A stretch of DNA of 59,393 bases from an uncultured Clostridia bacterium. Its GTDB lineage: Bacteria; Bacillota; Clostridia; UBA1381. The stretch spans positions 1 to 59,393 of the forward strand of contig CAKSDE010000017.1 of NCBI GenBank assembly GCA_934444735.1. Reading direction: 5' to 3'. Positions 48,072-56,619 of the stretch are shown piece after piece; position 1 is the stretch's first letter; every line of letters starts with the position of its first letter. The notes below the pieces were generated by a model. It searched no databases and was not told the DNA's origin. It saw only the letters and a list, made by a program, of their open reading frames with translations. The position numbers and the translations under genes were made by a program.

Positions 48072-50138
48072 ATGTCAGTAACAGAGATTTTCGGCTCGAA
48101 TGTATTTAATCTTTCGGTCATGAAAGAACGCTTGCCCAAAGCGGTGTTTCTTTCGGTAAAAAACACCATAGAAGAGGGCAGTGCGCTTGATAAGGGCGTT
48201 GCGGACGTAGTTGCAAACGCAATGAAGGACTGGGCTATAGAAAAAGGTGCAACCCACTATACGCACTGGTTCCAGCCTATGACCGGTATAACTGCCGAAA
48301 AGCACGATTCGTTCATCTCCCCGACGGGTGACGGACACGTTATAATGGAATTTTCGGGAAAGGGGCTTATAAAAGGTGAGCCTGACGCGTCAAGTTTTCC
48401 GTCGGGAGGCTTGCGCTCGACCTTTGAGGCACGCGGATATACTGCGTGGGATCCGACATCGTTCGCATTTATAAAGGACGGCTCTTTGTGTATCCCGACC
48501 ACATTCTATTCCTATACAGGCGAGGCGCTCGATAAAAAGACACCGCTTATGCGCTCGATGGAGGCGGTTAATAAGCAAACTCTAAGGGTACTTAAGCATT
48601 TCGGCTCGGACGCAACGAGAGTAATCTCATATGTCGGACCGGAGCAGGAGTATTTCATTGTCGATAAAGAGCTTTACATGAAGAGGAAAGACATGATGCT
48701 CACAGGCAGAACGCTTTTCGGTGCGGCGCCCGCAAAAGGACAGGAAATGGACGATCACTATTTCGGACATATAAAAGAGCGCGTTTCAAAATACATGAAA
48801 GAGGTAGATGAGGAGCTTTGGAAATTGGGCGTTCTTGCCACGACAAAGCATAACGAGGTTGCACCGGCACAGCATGAGCTTGCGCCGATATTCTCAACGT
48901 CCAATATCGCCTGCGACCATAATCAGCTTACTATGGAGGTAATGAAAAGCGTTGCCGGAAAGCACGGTTTGGTCTGCCTGCTGCATGAAAAGCCGTATGA
49001 GGGCGTAAACGGCTCGGGTAAGCACAATAACTGGTCAATCGGCACGAATACGGGAGAAAATCTCTTTAAGCCGGGTAAGCACCCGATGGAAAATAAGCAG
49101 TTTCTGCTGTTTTTATCGGCGGTAATAAAGGCAGTGGACGATTATTCCACCATGCTTCGCGCAGCTGTTGCAACTGCCGGAAACGATCACCGACTCGGCG
49201 CAAATGAGGCACCGCCTGCGATTATCTCAATCTTTTTGGGAAAACAGCTTGACGATATAGTAACAGCACTAAAAGAGGGAAAGGATCCTGTTGATGAAAC
49301 GCTGAACAGAATCTCTGTCGGCGTTGAGGCAGTGCCGACAATTAAAAAGGATACGACAGACCGCAACAGAACATCGCCGTTCGCCTTTACAGGAAACCGT
49401 TTTGAGTTCAGAATGCCCGGCTCATCACAGGCGGTTGCAGGTATCAATACCGTTTTAAATACCGCATTTGCCGCAACGGTTTCCGAAATCGCCGACAGGC
49501 TTGATGCCGGTGAGGACGTTATGGATATTGTGGTTGACATAATTAAAAAGCATGACCGTATCATATTTAACGGCAACGGTTATTCCGATGAGTGGGTTGA
49601 GGAGGCGCAAAAGAGAGGCTTGCCGAATTTGAAATCCTCGATTGAGGCGATTCCGCAGCTTGTCGCACCGAAAAATATCGAGGCATTCTCGAAAATGGGC
49701 GTTCTGACCGAGGTTGAGGCGCAGTCGAGATGCGAGATTCTGATGGAGGAATATGTAAAGACGATAAATATAGAGATGCTTACGGCACTGGAAATGGCAA
49801 AGCGTGAGATTCTGCCTGCCTGCATCAGATATGCAAGCGAGGTTGCCGAGGGCGTTGCGGTGAAGGAAAAAATAGGAATACAAGTGCCGATTGAGAAGAT
49901 TTCGGCGATAAGCCTGGCGAAAAAGACGGAAAAGCTCTCGGAAAAGATAACCGAGCTGGAAAAAATCCGCGATAATATCCCGACAGATTGCGAGGTTATA
50001 AAGACTGCCGAATATTACAGAGAGCAGGTTGTTTCAAAGATGTCGGAGCTGCGCGCGGTGGCAGACGATCTGGAAACGGTTGTGGCAAAGGACGTATGGC
50101 CGTTCCCGACATATACGGAGCTTTTGTATAACGTATAA
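48072..50138 (+). CDS. glnN: Glutamine synthetase type III
   Basis: The 688-residue enzyme makes glutamine from glutamate, ammonia and ATP. The size, about 700 residues, and the order of motifs are those of GSIII as in Bacteroides and Clostridia: AIEKGATHYTHWFQPMTG near the N-terminus, YVGPEQEYFIVD (metal site), NEVAPAQHELAPIF, HEKPYEGVNGSGKHNNWS (ATP/glutamate loop) and NRTSPFAFTGNRFEFRMPG. ATG 48072 has AAAGGA 11 bases upstream. An ATG at 48060 is too close to it. It is transcribed from its own promoter. Confidence 0.96.
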   Translation: MSVTEIFGSNVFNLSVMKERLPKAVFLSVKNTIEEGSALDKGVADVVANAMKDWAIEKGATHYTHWFQPMTGITAEKHDSFISPTGDGHVIMEFSGKGLIKGEPDASSFPSGGLRSTFEARGYTAWDPTSFAFIKDGSLCIPTTFYSYTGEALDKKTPLMRSMEAVNKQTLRVLKHFGSDATRVISYVGPEQEYFIVDKELYMKRKDMMLTGRTLFGAAPAKGQEMDDHYFGHIKERVSKYMKEVDEELWKLGVLATTKHNEVAPAQHELAPIFSTSNIACDHNQLTMEVMKSVAGKHGLVCLLHEKPYEGVNGSGKHNNWSIGTNTGENLFKPGKHPMENKQFLLFLSAVIKAVDDYSTMLRAAVATAGNDHRLGANEAPPAIISIFLGKQLDDIVTALKEGKDPVDETLNRISVGVEAVPTIKKDTTDRNRTSPFAFTGNRFEFRMPGSSQAVAGINTVLNTAFAATVSEIADRLDAGEDVMDIVVDIIKKHDRIIFNGNGYSDEWVEEAQKRGLPNLKSSIEAIPQLVAPKNIEAFSKMGVLTEVEAQSRCEILMEEYVKTINIEMLTALEMAKREILPACIRYASEVAEGVAVKEKIGIQVPIEKISAISLAKKTEKLSEKITELEKIRDNIPTDCEVIKTAEYYREQVVSKMSELRAVADDLETVVAKDVWPFPTYTELLYNV

Positions 50139-50142
50139 GGAA

Positions 50143-50235
50143 GATCTTAAAAAACTTCGGAACAAAAGAAAAGAATAGGAAATATAAACGTTTTGGCTCG
50201 GGTTTGTTAATTCCAAAGCTTTTTTCCTATCCACC
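50143..50235. repeat. Dispersed hairpin repeat, copy B
   Basis: The segment begins GATCTTAAAAAACTTCGGA and ends GCTTTTTTCCTATCC, matching copy A (36553-36664) at both ends, with a different middle. ATAGGAAA near 50178 can pair with TTTCCTAT near 50225. Confidence 0.65.
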
Positions 50236-50248
50236 ATAAAAAACAAAG

Positions 50249-50282
50249 GCTGTTTAAAAAATCAATTGATTTTTTAAACAGC
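50249..50282. terminator. Bidirectional terminator between glnN and the pfkB-type gene
   Basis: A perfect 17 bp inverted repeat GCTGTTTAAAAAATCAA with its complement, with no loop in DNA, and T-runs beyond on the plus side. It serves both converging genes. A close relative stands at 51372-51405. Confidence 0.8.
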
Positions 50283-50302
50283 TCATTTTTTTGCTTTATG
50301 AC

Positions 50303-51247
50303 TTACAGAAACTCGATCCTGTCTATCGGTATGTTGTTGCAAAATGCATTGACCTCATCTAAAGTGCACATATTCGTACCGTCTTTGGTGGCGGTGACAC
50401 TTCCGCAGGCGGCGGAAAACATGGCTGTTTTTTTGAGATCAAACCCGTTTGCAAGAGAATATACAAGTCCGGCAACGACCGAGTCGCCGCAGCCGACCGT
50501 GCTTTTTCTTGCCACGTTCGGAGCGGCTGTTTTGTAAGCGATATTTTCCCGCATAAATATCGCACCGTCACCGCCCATAGATACAACGACCAGCTCAATT
50601 CCTGACTTCTGGATTTCTCTTATGCCGTTTAGTATATCGGCTTGCGATTTCATGGATTTGCCGCACAGATCCTCAAATTCGTGGATATTCGGCTTTATTG
50701 CAAACGGCTGTGCCTTTATTCCCTCGCTTAATTTTTCGCCTTCGGCATCAAGTATAACTTTAACATCATATTTTTTTGCCTCCTCAATAAGCGTTTTGTA
50801 AATATCCGGCTCGGTATCGGGAGGGATACTTCCTGCCAATACGGCGAAGTCGGCATCTTTAAGATGTGAGCGGTATTTTTCAAAAAATGCGTCTCGGTGA
50901 GCTTGACTCATGCATATTCCCGGCTCGTTTATATCGGTGGTGTCTCCAGAGGCGGCGTCAAATATTTTGTAGTTGGTTCGGGTGTGCCCGTCAACCTTTA
51001 AAAAATCACATTCCACATTTTCTTTTTTCAAAAGCTTTTCCAGGAGTGCTCCGCTCTCGCCGCCGATTATTCCGAGCGCGGTGTTTTCAGTGTTGAAATT
51101 TGAAAGCGCGCGCGATACGTTTATTCCTTTGCCGCCGGCATCGATTCTGTAATCTTTTGCACGGTTTACCTTGCCCTTTTGGAAATTATCAAGGTTAAAT
51201 GTTTTATCTAAAGATGGGTTTAAGGTGAGTGTGATGATTCTGCTCAT
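50303..51247 (-). CDS. fruK: PfkB-family 1-phosphofructokinase-like kinase
   Basis: The 314-residue ribokinase-fold kinase has the N-terminal signature TLNPSLDKTF and GGKGINVSRAL, both typical of the 1-phosphofructokinase/tagatose-6-phosphate kinase branch. The C-terminal catalytic motif TVGCGDSVVAG contains the base Asp. It would phosphorylate fructose 1-phosphate, or tagatose 6-phosphate, with ATP. No fructose PTS or DeoR regulator gene lies beside it, so the exact substrate is open. It is a single-gene unit on the minus strand framed by two related terminators and repeats. Confidence 0.85.
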   Translation of the reverse strand: MSRIITLTLNPSLDKTFNLDNFQKGKVNRAKDYRIDAGGKGINVSRALSNFNTENTALGIIGGESGALLEKLLKKENVECDFLKVDGHTRTNYKIFDAASGDTTDINEPGICMSQAHRDAFFEKYRSHLKDADFAVLAGSIPPDTEPDIYKTLIEEAKKYDVKVILDAEGEKLSEGIKAQPFAIKPNIHEFEDLCGKSMKSQADILNGIREIQKSGIELVVVSMGGDGAIFMRENIAYKTAAPNVARKSTVGCGDSVVAGLVYSLANGFDLKKTAMFSAACGSVTATKDGTNMCTLDEVNAFCNNIPIDRIEFL

Positions 51248-51334
51248 TTTCTGTTCATTCCTTTATCTGTTTAATATGTTTAATATATCACAAAAAGTGT
51301 ATTTATATACCAAAAAAGAGATGTAAAAAAAGTC

Positions 51335-51405
51335 CTTTCCAAAGCTTTTTCTATCCTCTCAAAAAAGCGAAGGCTGTAAAAAAATCAATTGATTTTTTTA
51401 CAGCC
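51335..51405. repeat. Dispersed hairpin repeat, partial copy C, with terminator
   Basis: TTTCCAAAGCTTTTTCTATCC (21 bases, 51338-51358 region) matches the right end of copies A and B. The following palindrome GGCTGTAAAAAAATCAA with its complement (51372-51405) matches the terminator at 50249-50282. The palindrome ends both the CpsD gene and transcription from the left. Confidence 0.65.
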
Positions 51406-51429
51406 CCTTTTTGCATATCATTTTAAATA

Positions 51430-52362
51430 TTATTTACTTTTTTTGTCTTTCTTTTTATGCTTTGCGGATTTGGCATCTTTATCATCAGCACTGTCGGAGT
51501 GCTTGTCGCCGTATTCGCCGTAGCTGTAGCCATAACCGTACCCGTATCCGTAACCGTAGCCATAGCCGTATCCATACTTGCCGCCGTAGCCGTATCTGCC
51601 GCCGTAACGCTTATATGAACCGTAGCGCTGACCTTCGTTTGAAACGTCGTTTAAGATATATCCCAATATTCTGACATTTGCGAATTTCAGGTTTGTAACC
51701 GCTCTTTGGAGTGATTCATGGATTGTATAGTTCTGACGTGCAACAACAACAACGCCGTCAACATGGCTTGCGATAACCGATGCGTCTGTTACGACCGTAA
51801 CAGGTGCGGTATCGATAAAGATGTAATCGTATCTTTTTGAAAGCTCGCTTAAGAACTCATCGAATTTCGGTGAAGTCATAAGCTCTACCGGGTTCGGCGG
51901 AATCTGTCCCGATGTTACACAGTCGATTCCCTCGTTTTTACAGTGCTTTATAGCTTTGTCGAGATCAATCATTCCGCACAGATAGTCCGAAAGACCGTTC
52001 TCACGCTCTAAGCTTAAGTGTCTGTATATTCTCGGTTTTCTCAAATCGCCGTCTATAACGATTACGCGTGCACCGGTTTCTGCAAAGGCGATGGCGAGGT
52101 TTATACAGGTTGTAGTTTTGCCCTCTCCCGGTATCGCACTTGTTATTATAAGCTTTTTACATTCGTTTGAATCCACACCCAGCGTAAAGTTGATGTTTGT
52201 TCTTATAGCTTTGTATGCTTCGATTGTGGCAAAATCCGACTGGTTGTTCAAAAGCGTGCTTATTCTCTTTTTTGTGTGTGCCTCTCTTATCGATTCGCGG
52301 CTTTTTCTTGCCATTACCGCTTCGTTAAATTTTCCTATAACTTTGCGTATGCCGATTCCCAT
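51430..52362 (-). CDS. cpsD: Capsular/exopolysaccharide tyrosine kinase (CpsD/CapB type)
   Basis: The 310-residue bacterial tyrosine kinase has Walker A IPGEGKTT (78-85), Walker A' IVIDGDLRKP (101-110) and Walker B YIFIDTAPV (180-188). It is activated by the cytoplasmic end of CpsC, encoded just upstream, and controls exopolysaccharide export by autophosphorylation. The C-terminal tyrosine cluster (247-282) is unusual: an almost pure alternating Tyr-Gly run with about 15 tyrosines, followed by an acidic then Lys-rich end. Polysaccharide synthesis genes are not present here. A four-base gap separates it from cpsC. Confidence 0.9.
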   Translation of the reverse strand: MGIGIRKVIGKFNEAVMARKSRESIREAHTKKRISTLLNNQSDFATIEAYKAIRTNINFTLGVDSNECKKLIITSAIPGEGKTTTCINLAIAFAETGARVIVIDGDLRKPRIYRHLSLERENGLSDYLCGMIDLDKAIKHCKNEGIDCVTSGQIPPNPVELMTSPKFDEFLSELSKRYDYIFIDTAPVTVVTDASVIASHVDGVVVVARQNYTIHESLQRAVTNLKFANVRILGYILNDVSNEGQRYGSYKRYGGRYGYGGKYGYGYGYGYGYGYGYGYSYGEYGDKHSDSADDKDAKSAKHKKKDKKSK

Positions 52363-52366
52363 ATCT

Positions 52367-53059
52367 TTAACCTCTGCTTTCTTCCCAAGTTTCCTCTATT
52401 GTAGGGATTTCACCCAACAGAGGTTCTTCGTAATTGTTTGCAAACTCTTCGCCGCTCTTGATTCGCGTATCCAGCAAATCGAATACGACAATACTCAGAC
52501 CTGCAAGCATGATTCCCAACAGTACACCGACCAATGTATTGGCACGTACGTTCGGGGAGATAGGATTTTTCGGCTCCATAGGACTCTCGAGGATTGTAAC
52601 CGAACCTGCGCCGACAACGTTTTTCAGCTCATCGGTTGCGTATTTTGCAAGGCACTGGGCAATTGCATAAACATCGTTTTTGTCCGTTCCTTTAACAGTT
52701 ACCGACAAAACCTCGGTTTCATTTAAAGATGCCATGGTAAGCATATTTTTAAGCTCGGTTGCGGTGTATTTACCATCGAGATCTTTTGAAATTTTTTCAA
52801 GAAAATCCCTTGCCTTTAATATTTCGGCGTATGTATTTACCAGCTGTTGAGATGCCATAATGTTAGATGAAGATACCTCATCGTTTTTCTTTGTGCTGGC
52901 ATTTACATAAAGAGTGGTGCTGGCGCTGTATTTAGGATCTATGAAAAGATCGGTAAATGCGTAAGCGATCAGTCCACCGGCGATTGCGGCTATAAATAAG
53001 ACATACCATTTTTTCAGCAGCATATCCACAATATTCATAACGCTAAGTTGTTCGTTCAA
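52367..53059 (-). CDS. cpsC: Chain-length regulator/kinase activator (CpsC/Wzz type)
   Basis: The 230-residue membrane protein has two transmembrane helices (about residues 18-38 and 168-188 from this start) enclosing an external coiled-coil domain. The Pro-rich PKNPISPNVRANT before the second helix is the Wzz signature. The short cytoplasmic tail activates the CpsD kinase. The TTG at 53059 was chosen because GGGAG stands eight bases upstream. An in-frame TTG at 53074 has no ribosome site. Confidence 0.85.
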   Translation of the reverse strand: MNEQLSVMNIVDMLLKKWYVLFIAAIAGGLIAYAFTDLFIDPKYSASTTLYVNASTKKNDEVSSSNIMASQQLVNTYAEILKARDFLEKISKDLDGKYTATELKNMLTMASLNETEVLSVTVKGTDKNDVYAIAQCLAKYATDELKNVVGAGSVTILESPMEPKNPISPNVRANTLVGVLLGIMLAGLSIVVFDLLDTRIKSGEEFANNYEEPLLGEIPTIEETWEESRG

Positions 53060-53093
53060 ATGATCATCTCCCAAAAAATAAGTCTACTCGTCA

Positions 53094-53122
53094 ATTATAT
53101 CACAATTTATTTATAAATGCAA
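53094..53122 (-). promoter_or_regulatory. cpsCD promoter (minus strand)
   Basis: On the minus strand TTGCAT (53122-53117), a 17-base spacer and TATAAT (53099-53094) stand about 35 bases before the cpsC start. It diverges from the leuA promoter 70 bases away. Confidence 0.6.
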
Positions 53123-53170
53123 TTGTTTTCTCTAAAAAATGTATAAATTTATATATTTTATTTTAAACTA

Positions 53171-53199
53171 TTGACATATCCGAAAAAATATTGTAGAAT
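53171..53199 (+). promoter_or_regulatory. leuA operon promoter
   Basis: TTGACA (53171-53176), a 17-base spacer and TAGAAT (53194-53199). Transcription would begin near 53206, just before the leader peptide. Confidence 0.75.
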
Positions 53200-53232
53200 A
53201 GTAGAAGACGAAAGATAACGGAGGAGAGAAAA

Positions 53233-53304
53233 ATGGCAGTTTTTGCGTTTAACGGATTGCTATTGCTATCGGGCGAAAAATTTCGGTCGGTTTATTTCTC
53301 TTGA
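53233..53304 (+). CDS. leuL: Leu-rich leader peptide of leuA
   Basis: A 23-codon ORF with a strong site (GGAGGAGAG) before ATG 53233 encodes MAVFAFNGLLLLSGEKFRSV and then YFS. Four consecutive Leu codons (53257-53268) stand in the position expected for a sensor of charged leucyl-tRNA. The peptide itself probably has no other function. Its translation is coupled to the choice between antiterminator and terminator downstream. Confidence 0.8.
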   Translation: MAVFAFNGLLLLSGEKFRSVYFS

Positions 53305-53376
53305 GAAAAATTTTCATTCTTAAGTTATTATTGTAAACAGACCGAACCAAATTGTATTTGGTTCGGTTATTTTTTT
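53282..53376 (+). promoter_or_regulatory. leuA transcription attenuator (antiterminator and terminator)
   Basis: The terminator is the perfect 12 bp stem ACCGAACCAAAT/ATTTGGTTCGGT (53341-53352 with 53356-53367) followed by TATTTTTTT. The competing antiterminator is TTCGGTCGGTTTA (53282-53294) with TAAACAGACCGAA (53334-53346), 12 of 13 bases paired, and it uses up six bases of the terminator's 5' arm. A ribosome stalled at the Leu codons leaves the antiterminator free. One that reaches the stop at 53302 covers its left arm and lets the terminator form. Confidence 0.8.
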
Positions 53377-53393
53377 AAGGAGGCAAAAAACAA

Positions 53394-55040
53394 ATGAATT
53401 TCCAAAAGTACAAAAAGGCTTATTACCCTGTGCCGTTAAAGACAAGACATTGGCCGGACAGAGAGCTTGAAAAAGCGCCGATCTGGTGCAGTGTGGATCT
53501 TCGCGACGGCAATCAGGCGCTTTATTCACCGATGACGACAGATGAGAAGATTGAGTTTTTTAAGCTGTTGGTGAAGCTGGGTTTTAAAGAAATCGAAGTA
53601 GGATTTCCTGCGGCATCGAATACAGAATATGAATTTGTGCGCCGTCTTATAGATGAAAATATTATCCCCGACGATGTTACAATCCAGGTGCTTACCCAGG
53701 CGAGAGAGCATATAATCCGCCGCACGGCAGAGGCGATAGAGGGAGCAAAAAGCGCGATAGTACATCTTTACAATTCAACCTCCGAGTTGCAAAGACGTGT
53801 GGTTTTTAAGAAGAATAAAGAGGAGATCAAAAAGCTTGCAACCGACGGGGCAAAGCTTTTGTATGAGCTGACAAAGGATTCGCCGCATATACGCTACGAA
53901 TATTCACCCGAGAGCTTTACCTGTACCGAGCCGGAATATGCACTCGAAGTCTGCAATGCGGTGATAGAGGAGCTGCACCCGACAAAGGAGAGTAAGATTA
54001 TAATAAATCTTCCGGCGACAATCGAGGTGTCGACACCGAATATATATGCCGATCAGATTGAATACATGGACGAGAATCTCTCGCCGCGTGATTGCGTGGT
54101 TCTTTCGGTTCATGCCCATAATGACCGCGGCTGCGGCATTGCGGCAACCGAGCTGGCGCTTTTGGCAGGCGCCGACCGTGCCGAGGGTACGATCTTCGGA
54201 AACGGCGAGCGCACGGGCAATGCCGATATTATAACACTTGCTTTAAATATGTTCTCGCAAGGTATAGATCCAAAGCTGAACATAGAAAATATAGACGATA
54301 TAATAAGTGCTTATGAGCATTATAACCGCCTGCCGATTCATCCGCGCCACCCGTATGCCGGAGAGATGGCATATGTTGCATTTTCGGGCTCGCATCAGGA
54401 CGCTATCAAAAAGAGCATGGCGGCATACGAGGAGAATGGCGGAAAGATTTGGGAAAATCCGTATCTTACAATAGATCCGACCGACTTAAACCGCAAATAC
54501 GAGCCGATTCTGATAAACAGCCAGTCGGGAAAAGGCGGCGTAAGCTATGTTATGGAAACGAAGTTCGGCTATACTTTGCCGCGAGATATGCTGATTGAAT
54601 TTTCGCATATTATTACCGATATGTCGGACGAAAAGCACACCGTTATGCCGCCTGAAGAAATTTTTGCGGCATTCCGCGATAATTATGTAAACAAGTTTTC
54701 GCCGATACGTACGGAAGGATATCACTGTCAGTTCCAAAACGGATCAACACATATTGCGGCGGATCTCGAAATAAACGGCGCGTACAATATGCTTGAGGGA
54801 ACGGGTAACGGACCTTTGGATGCGCTCTGCTCGGTGCTTAGAAAATATTTCGGCAAAGAGTTTGAGATAATGTCATACGTTGAGCACGCCCTCGACAAAT
54901 CCTCATCATCGCAGGCTGTCAGCTACATCAGCATAAAATGCGACGGCAAGATCTATTGGGGTGCCGGCATTGATGCGAACATCAACACATCATCGATATA
55001 TGCCTTAATCAGTGCTGTCAACAAAGCCCTTACAAAATAA
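53394..55040 (+). CDS. leuA: 2-isopropylmalate synthase (LeuA type 2)
   Basis: The 548-residue enzyme catalyses the first committed step of leucine synthesis, condensing acetyl-CoA with 2-ketoisovalerate. The HMGL-like TIM barrel holds CSVDLRDGNQAL (metal-binding Asp near residue 36), GFKEIEVGFPAAS, and HAHNDRGCGIA with the metal-binding His pair. The C-terminal LeuA dimer regulatory domain (about residues 430-548) has the GTGNGPLDAL segment. Length and N-terminal PDRELEKAP fit the type 2 branch. It is controlled by the upstream attenuator. No leuCDB follows, only a repeat array. Confidence 0.95.
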   Translation: MNFQKYKKAYYPVPLKTRHWPDRELEKAPIWCSVDLRDGNQALYSPMTTDEKIEFFKLLVKLGFKEIEVGFPAASNTEYEFVRRLIDENIIPDDVTIQVLTQAREHIIRRTAEAIEGAKSAIVHLYNSTSELQRRVVFKKNKEEIKKLATDGAKLLYELTKDSPHIRYEYSPESFTCTEPEYALEVCNAVIEELHPTKESKIIINLPATIEVSTPNIYADQIEYMDENLSPRDCVVLSVHAHNDRGCGIAATELALLAGADRAEGTIFGNGERTGNADIITLALNMFSQGIDPKLNIENIDDIISAYEHYNRLPIHPRHPYAGEMAYVAFSGSHQDAIKKSMAAYEENGGKIWENPYLTIDPTDLNRKYEPILINSQSGKGGVSYVMETKFGYTLPRDMLIEFSHIITDMSDEKHTVMPPEEIFAAFRDNYVNKFSPIRTEGYHCQFQNGSTHIAADLEINGAYNMLEGTGNGPLDALCSVLRKYFGKEFEIMSYVEHALDKSSSSQAVSYISIKCDGKIYWGAGIDANINTSSIYALISAVNKALTK

Positions 55041-55041
55041 G

Positions 55042-55650
55042 CCGTCGCATCTCACTATTATTCAAAACTTGACGTATAAGAATACGTCGGCGTTTTTCAT
55101 AACAGCAATCTGCTTGCCTTATTTTGCAAGGTAGAGGGAGAGAAAGCCGTCGCATCTCACTATTATTCAGTCCTCGGCGTACAGGGAGTACGCCGTCGCA
55201 CTTCATAACAGCAATCTGCTTGCCTTATTTTGCAAGGTGAAGGGAGAGAAAGCCGGCGCATCTCGCAATTATTCGGTACTTGGGGGTATAAAGAGTACGC
55301 TGTCGTACGTTATAACAGCAATCTGTTTGCCTTATTTTGCAAGGTGAAGGGAGAGAAAGACGGCACAGCTCGCTATTATTCAGTCCTCGGCGTACAGGGA
55401 GTACGCCGTCGCACTTCATAACAGCAATTTGCTTGCCTTATTTTGCAAGGGAAGAAGAGAGAGAGCCGGCACAGCTCGCAATTATTCGGTACTTGGGGGT
55501 ATAAAGAGTACGCTGTCGTACTTTATAACAGCAATCTGCTTGCCTTATTTTGCAAGGTGAAGAAGAGAGAAAGACGGCACAGCTCGCAATTATTCGGTAC
55601 TTGGGGGTATAAGGCTAATATGTTTAGCGTTTTGCAAGGCAAGAAAGAAT
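55042..55650. repeat. Tandem array of about 106 bp units (five full, one partial)
   Basis: Units start at about 55042, 55146, 55252, 55359, 55465 and 55573. Each contains GCCGTCGCATC-like or GACGGCACAGC-like sequence, TATTATTC, a GTAC-centred hairpin (for example GGCGTAC/GTACGCC), then ATAACAGCAATCTGCTTGCC and TTATTTTGCAAGG. CTTGC/GCAAG can form a second hairpin. Units alternate between two spellings, which suggests spread by unequal exchange or slippage. The array fills the whole gap between leuA and the MscS gene, and short ORFs across it are only readings of the repeat. Confidence 0.85.
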
Positions 55651-55680
55651 AAAGGTTTTAAATAAAAAACGGAGATTGAT

Positions 55681-56493
55681 ATGATTAATATAGAAGAAAT
55701 AATAAAGAAGCTTGTCGATTTGCTAACGGATTTCGGGATTAAGCTGATTTTGGCGGTAATTCTTTTAGTGGTCGGGATAAAGCTTTCAAAATGGTTTTCA
55801 AAGAAGATGTATAAATCAAGAGCCTTATCAAATCTTGATGACGGCGTGAGGAAATTCATTGCAAATGCGATTAAAATCACGCTCTATATCCTGATAATCA
55901 TTTCCGCGGCAGGAATTTTGAAAATTCCGTATGCGTCATTCGTTGCGGTTTTGGGATCTGCCGGTGTGGCGATAGGTCTTGCTCTGCAAGGATCGCTCTC
56001 CAATATCGCCTCCGGCATACTGATCCTCGTGAATAAGCCGTTCCGTGTGGGTGATTTCATAAAGGTGGGGGAAATATCGGGAACGGTGCGCGACATCGGA
56101 TTTTTCTCCACAAGCATCGTGACCGGCGATAACTGCGTGGTGTCATACCCGAACTCAACGCTTTCAAACAGCTGTATCGTAAATTATTTTGCAAAGCCGA
56201 CAAGGCGTATAGATATGACTTTCTCGGTCAGTTATTCGAGCGACATAGAGAAAGTGAAGGCGACTCTTCTGGAAACGGCGCACGAAAACAGCATGGTTTT
56301 GGACGATCCTGCACCTTTTGCGGGGGTGTCAAACCATGCCGAGAGTGCAGTGGAGTTTTTGCTGCGGTTTTGGTGCAAAAGCGAGGATTTCTGGTATGTG
56401 GAATATTCTGTGGCGGAGAGCGTTAAAAATGCCTTTGACAAAAACGGCATTGAGATTCCGTTCCCGCAGTTGGACGTAAGCTTGAAAAAATAG
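55681..56493 (+). CDS. Small-conductance mechanosensitive channel (MscS family)
   Basis: The 270-residue channel opens under membrane tension and releases solutes on osmotic downshock. Three transmembrane helices occupy about residues 10-35, 58-80 and 84-112. The pore helix has the Gly/Ala pattern SAGVAIGLALQGSLSNIASGI. The beta domain carries PFRVGDFIKVG and a C-terminal alpha/beta domain follows. Length is close to E. coli MscS. ACGGAGATTGAT precedes ATG 55681. Confidence 0.93.
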   Translation: MINIEEIIKKLVDLLTDFGIKLILAVILLVVGIKLSKWFSKKMYKSRALSNLDDGVRKFIANAIKITLYILIIISAAGILKIPYASFVAVLGSAGVAIGLALQGSLSNIASGILILVNKPFRVGDFIKVGEISGTVRDIGFFSTSIVTGDNCVVSYPNSTLSNSCIVNYFAKPTRRIDMTFSVSYSSDIEKVKATLLETAHENSMVLDDPAPFAGVSNHAESAVEFLLRFWCKSEDFWYVEYSVAESVKNAFDKNGIEIPFPQLDVSLKK

Positions 56494-56528
56494 TGGATTG
56501 CTAAAAATAAAAATGAACATGAAAACAA

Positions 56529-56560
56529 GACCGATTTCAATATGCATATTGAAATCGGTC
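56529..56560. terminator. Perfect palindrome after the MscS gene
   Basis: The 32-base palindrome GACCGATTTCAATATGC and its complement starts 36 bases after the stop. It is followed by a short T-containing stretch. It probably acts as a terminator. Confidence 0.65.
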
Positions 56561-56619
56561 AGTTTGTGTTACAATTTTTTGTGCGTATCGGAGAATTTTA
56601 CTAATTTAGGTAATTTTTA

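Noticed and set aside
51411..51674. Plus-strand ORF with an Arg/Cys/Ser/His repeat opposite the CpsD tail
   Set aside because: It is the antisense reading of the Tyr-Gly codon repeat.
53200..53393. T-box riboswitch upstream of leuA
   Set aside because: No AGGGTGGNACCGCG-type T-box motif is present. The leader ORF with four Leu codons and the competing stems explain the region better.
55042..55650. CRISPR array
   Set aside because: Units are about 106 bp and similar over their whole length. There are no short repeats with unique spacers and no cas genes.
55230..55652. Short plus-strand ORFs (63 and 69 codons) in the repeat array
   Set aside because: They are readings of the tandem repeat with the same peptide recurring, and no convincing gene signals.
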